Positions 12,472 through 22,180 of a stretch of DNA of 64,000 nucleotides are shown here, in pieces. Numbering within the stretch: the first letter of the stretch is position 1; every line of letters starts with the position of its first letter. A program made the translations under genes and the position numbers. Source of the DNA: Toxonevra muliebris (lineage: Eukaryota > Arthropoda > Insecta > Diptera > Pallopteridae); assembly GCA_963691655.1 (NCBI GenBank), contig OY829326.1, positions 93,489,235 through 93,553,234 of the forward strand. The letters run 5' to 3'. A model generated the notes under the pieces. That model was not told the DNA's origin. It made no database searches and saw nothing but the letters and a program-made list of their open reading frames with translations.

Positions 12472-14300
12472 GGGGAAAGATAATAAGGAAAGCAATGAAA
12501 GTTTAGTTGTAAAGGCTGTATGTTGATAGTTATTAGAGAGCCATAGCAAGAAAGATGATGAAGGTTTGTATGTTAACCTTTAACTATGGAGGTGAATTTT
12601 TTACCTTTTAACTTTTAAATTTTAGTAAAAAAAAGGTTTTTTGATAACTATTTGTTCTTTGAAAACAAGCTAATAACATTTTCAATTAAAATAAATCTAA
12701 AATTTTAAAACTTTTTTTGATGTGTAAACATTTTAGCTCACGGTATGGGCAAAATTTCAAATGTGTAAAATGTAACAATAACTGTATCGTAAGATGTAAG
12801 ATAACTGTAACGTCCAGTTCCCTTCTCGCTCACACTACTGCGCGGCATGACTGTGCTACTTTAAACAACAAAGAGAAGAAGAGAGGGAGAAATTAAAATA
12901 CGAGCGGAGTTTGTTTGTTTATGTTTCGATCAATTTACTCACACATATGTATATGTGCATACGAAAACAAAATGTGTGTGTACATTTATTCGTGGCAGAA
13001 TTATTTGTTGGTGTTAAACGTATGGAGATCGACTATACCATACAAACAGAGAATTCGCCGTAGCAAACACAGGCGTTTGATAGGTTTTGCATTCGGTTAG
13101 TTAGATTGCATTAAAATTAAATATTTTTTAAAATACAAAAACAATACAAAATGATAAGTAATAAGGAATCTAGGTTTCAATAAATGTATAAACAAAACGT
13201 AGTGATAATGATAGCAAATCACGGCATTATAAAAGACAACACTTTTTTTTATCTACATATGTAAATAGCAAATATGTTAAACAGAAAAAATCAGACTTAT
13301 TTATTATAAAATCACTTATTTACTTCAATAAAAATACATTCTTTTTTATTTTTATTAAATGCAGTTAAGACAACTGTCTTTGCGGTGCTTTTAAAAAGTA
13401 GTGGGGTGACTAGTCATCCCTGTTGCCTTCCTAAGGTTAAATGTGGAAAGCACTTATCGTCGCCTGAGGATTGATTTGACGTATGTGTGTACAAATTCAT
13501 ATACCTATACGCCAAATCAATTCTCAGGCGACGTTATGTAAAATTTTCACATCTAATAAAATTTCAAATCGACAGGAAGAAAAACTTAAAGCGCGAAAAA
13601 AAGAATGCGATTGCAGCTGCGTATATGCGAGCATATAGATCCCGATGCATTGAGTAAAAGAAAAATAATGCAACTACAACATATCAGCCATATTCACGAT
13701 TTGGTGCAATTGCAAAATATTTATGCTATCACAACAACAAATATATGTGATATGGAATAAAAATTTGCATTTGCAATGATGTAAGACCATTTGCAATTTA
13801 TGGTGAATTGGGTTATTATATATATAAAAGATAATGATATCTAATAAGTTTTTAAGTTTATAAAATAATTGTTTTAATTTGAATTACCTAAGCATATAAA
13901 TTATACATTAAATCCCTATATATGGCTATACATATGTGAGCTTATGTATATGACATTCAGTTAGTTTAACTGTTTACACATCAAATATCTTGCGTGCCTT
14001 GCACACATCCATTGTTTTTTTAAGTTTAATAAAACTGGCACTTTATTTCACAAGCTGGTGTAAAATTTACCACTACCTCCACAGTTAAAGGTTAAGATGG
14101 GGTGTTCATAGCAATAACTGTGAAGAATGTTGGCACCATTGAACACTTGGGAGTGGAACTACCCATGTAAATGATAGATTTTGATCGGAGACTGACAGCC
14201 TCATATAGCCATATCTCTTGCAAAAGTTTTTGTTGTAATTTTTGCATTACCCCTACTTTGCCAGATCTGGACGGCGAAGCCCAGCTAGTAATTCATAAAA
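12472..14300. other. Stretch without a supported gene, with one short palindrome
   Basis: AT-rich sequence. A strong palindrome lies at 13458-13533 (separate entry). CCAGATCTGGACGGCGAAGC at about 14261-14280 looks like the GC-rich end of an old transposon, but I cannot delimit it. Confidence 0.4.
13458..13533. repeat. Inverted repeat with 26-bp arms
   Basis: CGTCGCCTGAGGATTGATTT (13458 on) faces its inverse AAATCAATTCTCAGGCGACG (ending 13533). The arms are 26 bp with two mismatches around a 24-base AT-rich loop. A single related arm, ACGCCAAATCAATTCTCAGG, occurs at about 10976-10995 without its partner. This suggests the termini of a small mobile element. Confidence 0.7.
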
Positions 14301-14481
14301 TATAAATAAACACAATGCGACATGTTTGTTTTAATCAGTTTGTTTTAATCAGTGTATCTTCGACATAATTCTTACGTAGTTTGTTGTTCACAATTTCACT
14401 TTTTTTATAATTAAAAAAATATATATATTTATATAAAAACATTAAAATAAGAGTTTTAACAATTTTATTCTACATAAAATG

Positions 14482-14841
14482 TTATGAATAACAATGACAA
14501 CTGTCACGGCGACACATGCCCATCCAATGGTTCAGTTTCTCACAATATTCTTGGCAAACTGGATAATGAGGATGGTAACGTGAGAGATTTCTACACAATC
14601 CTCGGTCCATGGCAATTGCACGTGATTTTATTGAAGCAATTGGCAATTGTTCTTTCGATGCAGATTTTTCGTCATCTGCATTATTTCCATTGTCATTATC
14701 ATCATTATCGTTATCATCATCGTCGTCATTATCGTCCAAACTGTTCACATCATCATCGTCTGTATCCCTAGGATTTCTGACTGCTGCAGAGGCACAAGCG
14801 AAAATTACAATAAAAATTAAACAAATGTGAAATAATCTCAT
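14482..14841 (-). CDS. Defensin-like secreted peptide precursor (CS-alpha-beta), acidic propeptide
   Basis: A single-exon frame of 119 codons, probably an immune antimicrobial peptide. I chose the ATG at 14841, 18 codons inside the longer frame, because it opens directly into a signal peptide (MRLFHICLIFIVIFACASA). Then comes an Asp/Asn-rich propeptide (about residues 20-60), a linker with a basic KSR site (about residue 74), and a cysteine module. The six cysteines have spacing C-X12-C-X3-C-X9-C-X4-C-X1-C. Insect defensins have the same order with X12, X3, X9, X4-5, X1, so this is the CS-alpha-beta motif (C-X3-C paired with C-X-C). The stop follows the last Cys by two residues. The long poly-acidic propeptide is unusual and may neutralise the basic mature peptide. 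The family is inferred from spacing only; activity is unknown. No clear NF-kappaB site or TATA box was found upstream. Confidence 0.75.
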   Translation of the reverse strand: MRLFHICLIFIVIFACASAAVRNPRDTDDDDVNSLDDNDDDDDNDNDDNDNGNNADDEKSASKEQLPIASIKSRAIAMDRGLCRNLSRYHPHYPVCQEYCEKLNHWMGMCRRDSCHCYS

Positions 14842-15189
14842 TTTAAAACTTTGAATATTTTTTGAAAACAATGCGTTTATTTCTAAGTCTAACAATATAC
14901 TAATTACTGATTTTATTTACAACTGACATCTGCGTAAATAATACAATTTGAATATTTTTAAATACTCAATGTATTTCCTTATCAGTTGAAGGTTGAATTT
15001 AATCTCGGTATTGACTTTTAAGAAAATACTACGACATACCATACAATGCTTAGAGTTTAATAAAAATTTACAAAGTGTTCGCTGATAATTTTGTCACGGC
15101 TTAAAATTTAGGGCAGCAGGCAAATTCAAACCAACTTAAATTTATGGTAATATGCAGAGTATAAACAATACTCAATACTCTTTGTATTC

Positions 15190-15835
15190 TTTCCCAAAGT
15201 TCGTCGATGGTTTTTGGTGAACTTTCATGCGCACCTAGCTTCCTTTTAACACTAGCCCACAAATTTTCTAATGGATTTAGATCAGGTCTTTGTGCAGGCT
15301 ATTGCATCACCTGAAGACTTTGATTTCAAGACAATTTTTAACCACTTTCACTCTGTGTTTTGGATCTCCGTTTTGCTGGAAGACGATTTCTTCAGCTGGA
15401 TAAGTGCATTCATCAACAAAGTCAGGAAGATTGGTTTGTAGAGTGTTTAAATAATCTTCTTTCTTCATAATGCCTTGGATTCTCAACAAAGGACCAATGT
15501 TCTGCCAAGTAAAACAACCCCAAGCCATTATCTCACGTTTCATAGTTTCCTTCACTTGTTGTTTTTGGATGCACTCGTGCGGTCGATGCCAATAATATCT
15601 TTGCCATTGATTGCCAACGACTGACTTTTATTTCATCACCCCATATAACCCGCATAATAGTTCTGTTGCCAAAGTATGGAGAAATTGCAATCGATCCCGC
15701 AAAGTATTTGAAAACAGACATCAGGGCTGTCTGGATGAATCTATAAAATTTTGTGAAGATCCACAAGAATTCAACCCAGAAAAAATTTTCACCGATCTTG
15801 GTTATGGCACAACAAATCACGGCAATGCTGCCCGA
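15190..15835 (-). pseudogene. Tc1-like transposase fragment
   Basis: Read on the minus strand, fragments in several frames give the Tc1 order: VIWGDEIKVSRWQS, then MAWGCFTW..GPLLRIQGIMKKEDYLNTLQ, then VFQQNGDPKH with the second catalytic Asp, and near 15240-15300 PAQRPDLNPLENLWASVKRK with the third catalytic Glu. Stops and frameshifts separate them, and the N-terminal DNA-binding part is not recognisable. This is a different Tc1 lineage from the DD37E elements at 1.9 and 20.4 kb, which have PVERYWA/PIERYWA instead of PLENLWA. Confidence 0.8.
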
Positions 15836-15964
15836 ACGTTTTTTTTTTAATATCCAGTCACTTCTTTAAGTGCAGGTATTTCTTTGAATTTCTTTAACAC
15901 TCCTTTGTATCCAGTATATTTACGTGTCTAATCATTAATTTTACAAGGCGAAACTTCTTTTTTC

Positions 15965-16325
15965 GACACCCCTTGCGGTGAGAACGATAAATAAGGAACG
16001 GTTTATCCGAAATGAATGAAAAAAACCATGAACATGTTTTAGTTTTCATCGTCACGCTCTTAGTGAACGAAGGATGAACGATGAATGAAACTGGTGACGA
16101 TTTTCGAGGGTCTGTAAATTTGGTTTTGGTAGCCAGAAAAAAAAGTTTTGCTCCAAATAAAAATTCCTTCGTTCACTAAGAGGTTATTATAGATATAAAC
16201 CAGCCTGTATAAATTTAGATAGATTTGTGAAATAGTTCTTGAGGAACCTTTCTCCCGCAACGGCGCTTTTTGAAAACCAACATTTCGAGATAGCCAGAAC
16301 CAAGTTCTGGTAGTCGGAGGTAGCG
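15965..16325 (-). repeat. Interspersed repeat, unclassified, copy B
   Basis: An inverted, diverged relative of 3480-3905. The blocks ACGATTTTCGAGGGTCTGTA, AATTTGGTTTTGGTAGCCAG and AAAAATTCCTTCGTTCACTA correspond to its inverse. CCCCTTGCGGTGAGAACGAT at about 15970 matches the inverse of ATCATTCTCACCGCGAGGGG. It ends by about 16325 with AGCGCGTTTTTGACAGC. No open frame is credible. Confidence 0.65.
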
Positions 16326-16525
16326 CGTTTTTGACAGCTGCTTGTTGACCTTTATCCATAGTACTATATGCCTTCAAGTATTCATAGGACACTTATTCAC
16401 GGGCCTGAAAGCAGTACATCTACCTATGGGCATGTTTTCAGAAGAGGCTTTCGAAGCCCGCAACAAAGACTGCCAAAGGTATAGGGAATATCATTCCAGA
16501 AAGTTTTCACAGGAGCAAACTAGTC

Positions 16526-17060
16526 ATAGTCTCCTAAAAAACTATCATACACTGATCGAATTGGGTCTGTTCAGAAAAAATGACACCTGGAATAATTTTC
16601 TCACAAACACATATACTGTCTCATGTATTAGACTTTCAAATAACGAACTGTTTGTAACATTTGTAACTAGTCTGCATGACTAGTTACAATGAAAAAAATA
16701 CAACAACAAATAAGTATGTAGAACGGTAGTGATAGTTTCTTTCTATATATCTATTTAGTGAAGATATTTACAATCAAATCTGTAATTCTTAGTAAGGTTA
16801 AATATTAGTACCTTATATAAGATATTGAAAAACTCAGAACTATCATTAAGATCACTGATGAGTAATTATGGCGGATTCCGAAAGGGACGTCTGATTTGCC
16901 TATCTCAATATACACTGTTGTTGTTTTAACTATATTTGTTCATTAAGCCTCTGTTATAATATATAGCTTCAAATAAAGAATTAAACATGAACTTAGGTCA
17001 TGACTTTGCAAATTAACGTCTAGATTTAATTTTCATACTCTCCTAAAAAACTATCGTGAA
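16526..17060 (+). mobile_element. Old copy of the hammerhead-ribozyme repeat
   Basis: This locus contains slightly more than one unit of the family described at 37776-38894. AGTCTCCTAAAAAACTATCAT at the left recurs as ACTCTCCTAAAAAACTATCG about 507 bases later. It is clearly more diverged than the other two loci, and no target duplication could be recognised. It has no coding capacity. Confidence 0.75.
16848..16897 (+). ncRNA. Hammerhead ribozyme, degenerate
   Basis: CTGATGAG at 16855-16862, GAAA at 16880-16883 and GTC at 16889-16891 occupy the hammerhead core positions, with TGATTT after the cleavage triplet and AAGATCA before the core for stem I. Stem II is weakened (GTAAT opposite ATTCC). 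The base after GAAA is G where C is needed to pair with the G of GTC. Cleavage is probably lost. Confidence 0.6.
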
Positions 17061-17221
17061 TTGTTCTTGTTAAAATCTAAAAATAGAATTTTGAATATAT
17101 TTAATGAGTTAAAGTTTATTTGTGTATACAATAAATTATTTTAAAAAGAGAAAATTCTATTATTTTACAAAGGTGCCTTACAGGCGAAGATTAGTATTAA
17201 AGGACAACTAAATTACTTTAA

Positions 17222-18356
17222 CCCTTCGCAAGGTGCGCCTCGGCAAATTAGCCACAAACTGTTTAATTTATGTTTTGCAAATACTAATCATAGTACCATA
17301 ACATTTAAAAATAAATGCTTAAAATATTTCAATATCACAAGAAAGCAATCTTGTTTTTTTTTTTTGTTGGAACTCCAAAAGATGAATTCAAGAATACAGC
17401 ACTCAGACAAATTTTACGCCCATTGTACTTTATCCTGTGTTTCCTTTTGCTATTCTTTGAATCTACCAGATTTATTAACAAATCTTAGCAGACCCTGCGG
17501 TGTTAAAAAGTTCAGGTGTTTGTCTCTCACCACCTTCCAAATATGCTTGCTCTGACCCGACAGAAAACGGGGCAGACACAAAGAAAGTGGTCGGCCGTCT
17601 CTTCACATTCTTCCTCCAAACCACAGGAAGTACAGAAGGCACTAGCTCCCAGGCCAATCATACTCAAATGTTTGGTCCAAGAGAAGTGACCTGTGTATAA
17701 TCCCACCAGCTGCCTACAGCTCTTTCTGTTAAGTGATAACATAAAGTCTTTAGATGCTTCGAGATACCAGGTAAAATGACCTTTGTCTATCTAAAGACCC
17801 TCAGTTCTTCCCATTTACGATTGTTGATCAAATCAACCCACTTATTAATGGTGGTCTTGATTGCTGTAGACGACAAAGAGAGTACAGGTTCTGGGCCCAG
17901 GAAACCAGTTTCCGAACCTTTTCTGACCAGAAGGTCAACAGATTAATTTCCTGAGCCATATCGACAACAGGTTACTGTGTTTTCGATAACAATCAAGCCT
18001 GGATCTACAATGCATAACTAGTTTAGATGGTTGAAGGATTAAGCAAGGATGCACGAGCAGCCTGACTGTCACTATATACACAGATACTTCTTTCTTTTTA
18101 ACCATTATCAATGACAAGGTTCATTGTCTTGATGATTGCAAAAATTTCTTCTTGAGAAGTGAAAGTGCACTCCATCATTTTCAATGAAGCCCCAGAACCC
18201 GAACCATATTCTGTTTTGGAAAGTAAAAGCAATCACTTGTTTTATTCTTTGGTATAAATAAGAAAAATTGCAGTCGATACTATGAAATACACTGTGCGGC
18301 TTAATTACCGCGGCGTGCCCTCTCGTGTAACTTTTCAGAGCGCGCCCTCCGAAGGG
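17222..18356. mobile_element. Possible piggyBac-like element ends around a LINE fragment
   Basis: TTAA (17218-17221) is followed by CCCTTCGCAAGGTGCGCC. At the other side the inverse of CCCTTCGGAGGGCGCGCT runs into TTAA at 18357-18360. TTAA sites with CCC-starting inverted termini are the piggyBac pattern. The interior is LINE-derived, so this is either a chimeric non-autonomous element or two unrelated ends. Confidence 0.4.
17475..18240 (-). pseudogene. LINE ORF2 end: RNase H and C-terminal Cys/His domain
   Basis: On the minus strand the upstream part (about 18180-17800) has RNase H-like blocks (QEEIFAIIKTMN and VYSDSQAARASL). The downstream part has the C-terminal domain typical of RNase H-bearing LINEs: CRQLVGLYTGHFSWTKHL, then a C-X2-C..H-X4-C motif in FCTSCGLEEECEETADHFL. 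Several stops interrupt it. This fits the I/R1/LOA-type group, not the lineage at 8-10 kb. Confidence 0.75.
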
Positions 18357-18494
18357 TTAATAATAATAATAAAATTACAAAAAAACTATGTTTTTTATTT
18401 GTTTTTATTTGAATAAAGTTGAACCAACTGAACAAACTATGTAGTATACTCTCAAAATTGTACGAAAATATATGCTTTTCTATGAACACACTTA

Positions 18495-18738
18495 GACGAC
18501 CTCGATAGTCTAGTGGATAGTGCACTAGACTTTCATCCAGAAGGTTGCGGGTTCGATTCCCGTCTTGGTCTGGTGGTTAATTCTCATAAACTTCTTATAT
18601 TCACTATCGATATGAAGTGGATGAGAATTATAAGAATGTGTACAAGTACACACCTTGGTTGGTAATGGCAAGACCACCGAGCTGATAAAAAATTGCCACA
18701 AAGCCGTTCGGAATCGGCGTTAAACTGTAGGTCCTACT
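18495..18738 (+). repeat. tRNA-headed SINE, nearly complete
   Basis: The head ATAGTCTAGTGGATAGTGCAC followed by GGGTTCGATTCCCGTC gives good A and B boxes for RNA polymerase III. The 3' domain (GTTCGGAATCGGCGTTAAAC..TGTAGGTCC) is shared with the copies at 7.8 and 30.5 kb. The head is close to a Glu/Asp-type tRNA arrangement but is not followed by a tRNA 3' half that folds. Confidence 0.75.
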
Positions 18739-18740
18739 AT

Positions 18741-18813
18741 CGCCACTGTGGTCTAGTGGAAGAGTGCCAGACTCTTGTTTCTGGAGACCCGAGTTCGATT
18801 CTCGACTTGGGAA
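18741..18813 (+). repeat. Second tRNA-like SINE head, directly downstream
   Basis: TGTGGTCTAGTGGAAGAGTG (A box) and GAGTTCGATTCTCGACTT (B box) abut the end of the preceding SINE. TTTC-rich simple sequence follows at about 18826-18860. It is related to the degenerate head at 51655-51730, whose continuation (ATTTCTTACCTATC) matches TTTCTTATCTATC here. Confidence 0.6.
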
Positions 18814-18863
18814 TGTTTCTTATCTATCTTTCTTTCTCCCTTCCTTTCTTTCTTTCTTAGGGC

Positions 18864-19600
18864 TTTGGTACAAAAGATCTTATAGGTCGCAGTGCCTGAC
18901 TTTCGAGTCGTCCTTCCTTCAAATAATAATAATGAACACACTTTAGAACCACATCCAGACTATAATAAAAGTTTAAGAAATTAAAATATTTCTCATCTTA
19001 GAAGTAAATAGTAGACTCAGTCATAGCTAACGACCACCAACCACCATATTACCACCTAAATTACTATAAATGACCTCTGTACGATAGCTTAACTTAGAGC
19101 CGAACTCCTTATAGTTTTTTCCGTCTTTTGTATGAAGTCTAACCACTGTTCGCCAAAACAAAGACGCGTAACACCAGTTCGTGGTTCTTCTAGTCTGAAT
19201 ATTTTGCGCATGTGCTTTTCGATATTCCTCAATCCTTCCACGAACTCTCCTTTAGTATTTGTTTCATTTTATTTGGGAAGTTCGTTCCAAGATTTCAGCT
19301 GTAATCTACAAGAAAAATTCTTATTTTTGATAAACTACCGAGCTACAAACTTTAAACATATTTCAAGATCATCCGTCAAAACTTTATTTCGCACAATGAT
19401 GAGTGCTCTGCAATTTACGTGTATTTAAAAATGTGAACTATGGCATATACTCGTAATCTCTGCTCCTGAAATTTATTTTTAAAGTTGTTAAGCTGCTCTT
19501 ACTTTAACGACAGATTAAAAATGCAATACAAATAATTACATTTAAAATTATTCACATTGAAGTGACTGGTTTTTGTTTTTTTTCTGTTATATTTTCGCGC
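18864..19600. other. Stretch without a supported gene
   Basis: No clear gene. The minus-strand translation of about 19100-19430 has protein-like patches (for example RLEEPRTGVTRLCFGEQWLD) broken by stops, so it is probably a transposon remnant I cannot name. Confidence 0.35.
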
Positions 19601-19602
19601 AT

Positions 19603-19621
19603 CAGTGGCGTAGGTAGGGGG
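19603..19621 (+). repeat. hAT-like terminal sequence (left end)
   Basis: CAGTGGCGTAGGTAGGGGG resembles hAT element termini. The inverse end occurs at 25287-25307 and, diverged, at 22893-22908. The eight bases outside the 19603 and 25307 ends do not match each other, so the ends cannot be assigned to one insertion. Confidence 0.5.
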
Positions 19622-20351
19622 ACCAGATATGCATTAAGGGGATAAATAACGCCAAACATATTTCAATTACCAGACAAAATTTTAAAATGCCTTAATATTT
19701 GGTTATTTCTTGGAAAATAAAAAAATGGTTCAACAATTTAAATTTATTTTTGAATTTTTAATAATTTATGGCTACATACTAAGGAATTCTGTGATTTTGT
19801 CAAACTCCTTTCATTTTTTATGTGTTTCTTTTTATGTAATTCGGTGTACTTTAAATTACCAGATTGTACAACAGAAAAAAAATTATACATATTTTGTATG
19901 TTAGATATTTGCGGTTTTATTGTACGCGGAATCCGATTCTCATTTTCTTCAAAAAAATTGCGGAGAAACAAAACCATCGTAGTCCCTTTGTTTCTAGCAG
20001 GTTTGCCACGGCCCAAAAAATTTTGTAATCAAATTCCTCTAAAAATGTTAACAATTAAAAAAAAAAAGTAAACAAACATATATAGTAGTAATAAGACAGG
20101 GAATGCTTATATAGGGGTGATTTAAACAAAAAAAATTTACCCCTGGTTTAATCCCATGTGGAGCCAACAAAATTTTTTTTTAAACCAGTTAAATATTTTT
20201 TTTTTAATTTTCTTGGCTCTACATGGAAGCCTAATGTAATTACAACAAGAAACGATTCCATTATTTACCTATGTAGTGTTAATGGTTTGGTTCTAATCCA
20301 AAAATTCAGTATTTGGGAAATATGTACCTAGTAGGTCATTCTAATGTTCTA

Positions 20352-21497
20352 AAGCGCGGTTCACGCAAAATTGGCACGCAGGAAAGTTGCTGTATCTTTT
20401 TAACCAGAAAACTCAGAATTATGCATTAAATGATCATTTTAATATTGTGTTTTAATACTATAATATTGAAAGATTTAAATTTCTTTGTTGTGCAAAAAGT
20501 TCTGGATACTTTTGCGGCTATTTGGTTCCATTTTAGTAACATTGAATTCACATTTTTGACAATACCTGAATTTTTCTTCAACTTATATTTTGTAATAGCC
20601 CAGTATCTTTCGATCGGTCGAAGCTGGGGGCGATTGGGTGGATTCATATATTTGGGCACTACATCTACTTTATTTGTCTGATACTAATCCATGGTTTTCT
20701 TAAAGTAGTGGCAACTGGCTAAATCAGGCCAAAACTTCACTGGCGAATGGTGGTGACGAACAAATGGCAATAGTCGTTTCGAAAGGTACTCTTTGATGTA
20801 AATATCAGACGTCATAGAAGAGGATGTCACAAATGCCCTGGATTTGAGACCACAGCTGCAAATAGCCTGCCACACCATTGCTTTCTTTGCAAATTTATCC
20901 ATTTTTATGTACTTGAATTTTGAGGGTACATTACCACGATTCGTTGCCATATAAAATGTTTGACCTGGAAGCTGTTTAAGATCAAATTTTACGTATGATT
21001 CGTCATCCACAATAATGCATCCATTGAATTTGGTCAAAACATTATTATAAAGAAGACGAGCACGTTTTTTGGCCAGCAAATTCTGTTTGTCTTTTCTATT
21101 TGGATATTTTATAGCACTTTATCCCAGCTTTTATGTGCCCTTAATTTTAGGTTGGTGGTTCCCGTTTTGTTCACAACTTTTTTAGCTCTTTCAACACTAA
21201 GAGTTTCTTTATATCGTTTTATAACTCTACATACCGTTCTTTAGGAGATATTTAACACTTTCGCAATCTTTGAACCAGACCACGACGGATTTTCAATAAA
21301 TTTGTTCACAATCAATTTTCTATTTGCAGATTCCATTGTGCACACAATCACCAACTTACGATCAATTAATATGAAAAATTTATCAACTAACGGTAACGGT
21401 ATTGTAAACAAATCCCACTAAAAAATTTGTTATTCTTATGACTAGGGGCGACGTGGTGACCACAACAAAGCGTGCCAATTTGGCGTGAACCGCGCTT
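20352..21497 (-). mobile_element. Tc1/mariner superfamily element, DD37E type, second family
   Basis: Left end AAGCGCGGTTCACGCAAAAT and right end ATTTGGCGTGAACCGCGCTT form about 27-bp inverted termini with one mismatch. TA lies on both sides (20350-20351 and 21498-21499). At 1146 bp it is a near-complete element with a minus-strand transposase. The termini are unrelated to those of the 1924-3199 element, although the transposases are clearly related. Confidence 0.9.
20426..21336 (-). pseudogene. Tc1/mariner-like transposase (broken)
   Basis: The frame starts at the ATG at 21336 (MESANRKLIVNKFIEN), runs into a helix-turn-helix region (WSGSKIAKVLNIS, then a stop, then RTVCRVIKRYKETL), and is interrupted again near 21118. 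The longest intact part (21079-20684) carries the first catalytic block (CIIVDDESYVKF), the conserved LPGQTFYMATNRGNVPSK and the second Asp in FWPDLASCHYFKK. After a stop at 20684-20686 the last part has PPNRPQLRPIERYWAITK with the third acidic residue, 37 residues from the second Asp. The sequence parallels the broken gene at 2064-3075 throughout and gives the same DD37E spacing. It is not functional. Confidence 0.85.
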
Positions 21498-21661
21498 TAG
21501 GAGCCTTCATAATTTTTAACAAGATACATTTTAGTTTTTAATTTTAGTTAATTTTCAAAGTCATGACTTAAGTTCATGTCAATTTCGTTATTTGAAGTTG
21601 TATATAAACAGATTAATGAACAAATGTAGTCATCACAACAACAATGTATATAGAGACGGGC

Positions 21662-21711
21662 AAATCAGACGGCCGTTTCGGAATCCGCCACAATTCCTCA
21701 TCAGTGATCTT
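21662..21711 (-). ncRNA. Type I hammerhead ribozyme
   Basis: Minus strand: stem I AAGATCA/TGATTT, core CTGATGA (21704-21698), stem II GGAAT..ATTCC with loop TGTGGCGG, GAAA, a minimal stem III C-GGCC-G, and the GTC triplet at 21670-21668. Cleavage is predicted between 21668 and 21667. All conserved core bases are present. Confidence 0.8.
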
Positions 21712-22049
21712 AATGATAGTTCTGAGTTTTTCAATATACTATATAAGGTACTAATATTTAACCTAGTCTGCATAACAGTTCGTTATTTGAAAGTCTAGTA
21801 CATGAGAGTGTGTGTGTGTTTGTGAAAAAATGATTCTATGTGTAATTTTTTCTGAACGGTCCCCATTCGATCGGTTCATGATAGTTTTTTAGGAGACCAT
21901 GAAAATTAAATCTAGAGGTTAATTTTCAAAGTCATGACTTAAGTTCATGTCAATTTCGTTATTTGAAGTTATATATAAACATAATTCTGGGTTATGATTT
22001 CAAATATTAGTAGCTTATATAGGATATTGAAAGATTAAGAACTATCACT

Positions 22050-22099
22050 AAGATCACTGATGAGGAATTGTGGTGAATTCCGAAACGACCGTCTGATTT
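22050..22099 (+). ncRNA. Type I hammerhead ribozyme
   Basis: CTGATGAG at 22057-22064, stem II GGAATT..AATTCC (one pair longer than in the sister copies), GAAAC, loop GACC, and the GTC triplet at 22091-22093 followed by TGATTT. AAGATCA before the core pairs with TGATTT for stem I. All conserved core bases are present; the change from GGCC to GACC lies in the stem III loop. Confidence 0.8.
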
Positions 22100-22180
22100 G
22101 CCCGTCTCTATATACATTGTTGTTGTGATGACTACATTTGTTCATTAAATGGTTTATATATAACTTCAAAGATACATTTT

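Larger units (their letters stand above)
21533..22168. mobile_element. Hammerhead-ribozyme repeat inserted head to head, with 12-bp target duplication
   Basis: This is an inverted arrangement of two units: a minus-oriented segment (about 21533-21977) and a plus-oriented segment (about 21978-22168). Each carries a hammerhead motif. AAGATACATTTT occurs immediately outside both ends (21521-21532 and 22169-22180), a clean 12-bp target duplication. The insertion lies only about 35 bp beyond the end of the DD37E element. It shares sequence with 37776-38894 and 16526-17060 and encodes no protein. Confidence 0.85.

Noticed and set aside
14484..14830. Plus-strand frames rich in His/Tyr or Ser/Leu
   Set aside because: They are the antisense of the Asp/Asn-rich propeptide of the defensin-like gene.
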